DNA from: Antedon bifida
Taxonomy: Eukaryota > Echinodermata > Crinoidea > Comatulida > Antedonidae
NCBI GenBank assembly: GCA_963402885.1
Contig: OY727093.1
Span: 3,038,001 to 3,102,000, forward strand
Reading direction: 5' to 3'
Length of the DNA stretch: 64,000 nucleotides
Part shown: piece after piece, positions 61,706-64,000 of the stretch
Layout: every line of letters begins with the position of its first letter
How positions within the stretch are numbered: the stretch's first letter is position 1
The notes under the pieces: generated by a model
What the model saw: the letters and a program-made list of their open reading frames with translations, nothing else
Database searches by the model: none
What the model was told of the DNA's origin: nothing
Made by a program: the position numbers and the translations under genes

Positions 61706-63244
61706 TAAATTTAAGGGTGGGTTAATGGCGCCAAGGCTGTGCCTCTAAGATTAAAGGTAGACCTTACAAACGTAAAATAACTTACGTTAAACTTTCTGAA
61801 AGCTCTTCGAAGTGAGAATTCTTACCGGAGACTTAACGGGTACTGCTATATTTCTTGAAAACTCTCCGTAAACGTTCACAAAATGCTAATGCATTAACGA
61901 CTACTTTTAAAATGTTATTTATATCTTATTCTAGCTCGGTTGCCAAGACTCTGTAACCCAGTAATGCATGTCTGTGTTTGAATAAACTCCTATGCAAATA
62001 TCGACTATATGGTGTTGAGAATAACTGTACATTTATTTAGGCCTATGCGATGTTTACTTAGTAACAAAAGCTAGCTACTTGAGGTGTGAATGAGATGACC
62101 CTCTAACACTGCCGATGATAGCTCATCTTCTTTGTCAATGTTAGTTTAAATTCAGATTCTCTGTATCATTGCAAAAACTAACTGAAATGAAGTCTAGTAT
62201 TATTACTAAATTAAATCAAGTCAGTACTAGATATTATTAACATTATACGATCTATAAATCTTAGTTTATTCCTGTAATTTAATATTATTTTACAGATTTA
62301 CAGGCTCTGTAATTAATTGGTCGCACATAACCGATAGAGCATCGAATAACAATATAGAAACCAAATCTGCCGTTACCATAACAACACTAAACACACCAAA
62401 TGAATTCCCAAACAAAAAGTAATTTGGATGATATTGCAAAATAATCCGATATACATGGTATCCAATGTATACAGAAATTCTGATTTGGATTTGTTTTTGT
62501 TTTTTTTCTTATATTATTCATCATTCATTTAACGAAATGCCTCCAGAGAGAAGAACACATTACAATTACAATAAAAAGGTCAATACCACTCAAGATGCTC
62601 CTGGAGGAGATACGTGAAATTACGCAAGTCATTCTGATTGGATAACAGTCGATCTCAAGTTACAAGCTCTGCAATTTTTACACATGCGCATTGTATCGAT
62701 ACACCTGTACCACCTAACGCTATTTCTCAACATGCAACGCGCAAGCTCCGCCCACTTTGTAAACAAATCGATCTGCGAACATATTTCCTACGTTTCCAAC
62801 GTAGAAGTGTCATCAAATGGAAATTGTTGCGTCTGATGGAGATGACATAATACACCACAAAGGGAAATTCCCTTTCACAACATCACTGTTGAGAGGTTTC
62901 CCACTGGCTTTAGAATTTGCATTTCCGTGTCTGTGATTGGACAGTTGTCTTTACACTCTTGTCATCATTTATAACTCTTGTTATTTATTAAAATCATTGA
63001 AGCATAACATTTGCTTTAAATGACTAATCAAAAGACAAATAAACAGTGTGTTTTGGTCAGTCCATTCAAAATATAGTTTCATAATTAATATTATTTAGTG
63101 TTAAACTGTAGTCTAATCATGTTGCTATTCCATCAGTAGGATTCGATATTTTTATTTTTTATTTCATACGCATCCAACACCGAGTAACTCGCGAATTACA
63201 GGATAAACTATTTAATAAATATATATATAAACTAAGTCTCATTT

Positions 63245-63362
63245 GAGGCTTAGGGAGTGGAGTTGACTCATGAGTTACAACCCTGGCACTAGGTCAGGAT
63301 TGAACCTGGGACCTTGGGAATGGAAGGCAAGCATGTTAAACACCAATCTACAGCTCCACTCA
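63245..63362 (-). mobile_element. tRNA-derived SINE-like sequence
   Basis: Minus strand: AGTGGAGCTGTAGATTGGTG (A-box region), CATGCTTGCCTTCCATTCCC and CCCAGGTTCAATCCTGACCT (B box). It does not match the other two SINE subfamilies in the window. An acceptor stem was not found, so it is not called a tRNA gene. Confidence 0.5.
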
Positions 63363-63591
63363 CTCAAAATAAAGTGTGATTATATGGGTCTGTTCATGCC
63401 ACCCACTAACTTGGCTTCATGGACCAATTATTGCTAACTTCTGTGAGGGGTAACCAACTTAAGCTTCATTCACCCCTAGCACCATTCAATTCTTTATAAA
63501 AAAAACCATAAACTGTTTGTCCTAATTAACAATGGCATTTTTTTCACAAAATCAAAAATATAGGAAGAATTTCATCTGGTTGTGGAATAGG

Positions 63592-63760
63592 TATTAAATA
63601 AAATTTCTTTTAGAACAACCAAAAAATAATATAAGCGAACTTATTAACAACGCTAGACGATGAAACGCCAGTTGAGAATGAAACCTGATAGGTTTCGAAA
63701 CGTACTGTAAGTTCGCTTATATTATTTTTTTGGTTGTTCTAAAAGAAATTTTATTTAATA
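63592..63760. repeat. Foldback element with 52-bp arms
   Basis: 63592-63643 and 63708-63760 are almost perfect reverse complements (AAATTTCTTTTAGAACAACC and GGTTGTTCTAAAAGAAATTT inside). The loop contains GAAACC-TGATA-GGTTTC followed by GAAACGTACTG, resembling the core region of the element at 17536 though CTGATGA is not intact. Confidence 0.85.
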
Positions 63761-64000
63761 TCAAAAATATTAATAATAATATGCGAAGACAAAATTTTGA
63801 TTATACAGCATTTTGTTTAATATTATTCACACGCACTAAAATCCCTATCATATGCATAGTACATGTTCATTATAATGCATTTAGCACAAATATCATCATT
63901 AATTTTAATTTATTGCAAAATGCTATCAACTTTACTATCAAAATGAAAGACCAGAAGAGAAAGCCCAACATACAAGCTAAGTTGTTTCAATAAACAGAAT

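Larger units (their letters stand above)
61706..64000. other. Intergenic DNA with repeats, no gene recognised
   Basis: No conserved exon was found on either strand. Apart from the SINE and foldback listed separately, the stretch shows nothing that can be assigned. Confidence 0.5.

Overview
The window looks like AT-rich nuclear DNA of an invertebrate deuterostome, most likely an echinoderm (a hemichordate or lancelet is not excluded). Every gene is split by GT-AG introns. The gene set (EMC6, TSTD2, an adhesion GPCR, a neurotrophin-like ligand, rapsyn, H2A, H4, a centrin-like protein) is metazoan. Introns and spacers are filled with short inverted-repeat elements (MITEs) and tRNA-derived SINEs. 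I rebuilt exons by hand from splice sites and reading phase. In every model each exon length and junction phase agrees, which is the main support for the calls.

Layout. 1.7-4.3 kb (-): EMC6, six coding exons including a 20-nt microexon. 4.4-9.05 kb (+): TSTD2-type rhodanese protein, nine exons, head-to-head with EMC6 across 142 bp. 11.0-35.25 kb (+): a giant adhesion GPCR, at least 45 coding exons and about 2,295 residues. It has a Thr/Glu/Pro mucin-like stalk, one ConA/LamG-like domain, two EGFs, five more ConA/LamG-like domains, GAIN/GPS and 7TM. 37.6-47.6 kb (-): a short secreted six-cysteine ligand that resembles a neurotrophin, in four exons over 10 kb. Its introns hold an 888-bp Harbinger-like element and a 3.3-kb long-inverted-repeat element carrying nuclear-receptor DR1 motifs. 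49.8-57.07 kb (+): rapsyn (TPR plus RING-H2). 57.26-58.07 kb (-): three-exon H2A with an SQ-containing tail. 58.44-58.88 kb (+): intron-containing H4, divergent from H2A. 59.6-61.26 kb (-): centrin-like EF-hand protein with a 22-nt microexon.

The genes do not form one pathway. EMC6 serves ER membrane insertion, TSTD2 belongs to the TrhO/rhodanese family, rapsyn clusters acetylcholine receptors, and H2A/H4 make nucleosomes. Arrangements alternate: EMC6/TSTD2 and H2A/H4 share short divergent promoters, and rapsyn/H2A and H4/centrin-like are convergent.

Most worth a second look: the six-ConA adhesion GPCR with a cysteine missing from its GPS; hammerhead-ribozyme-like cores in two unrelated repeats; an H2A intron whose 5' splice site lies in a MITE end; the long-inverted-repeat element carrying DR1 sites inside the ligand gene; the ligand's very short pro-region; and the unusual H2A tail.
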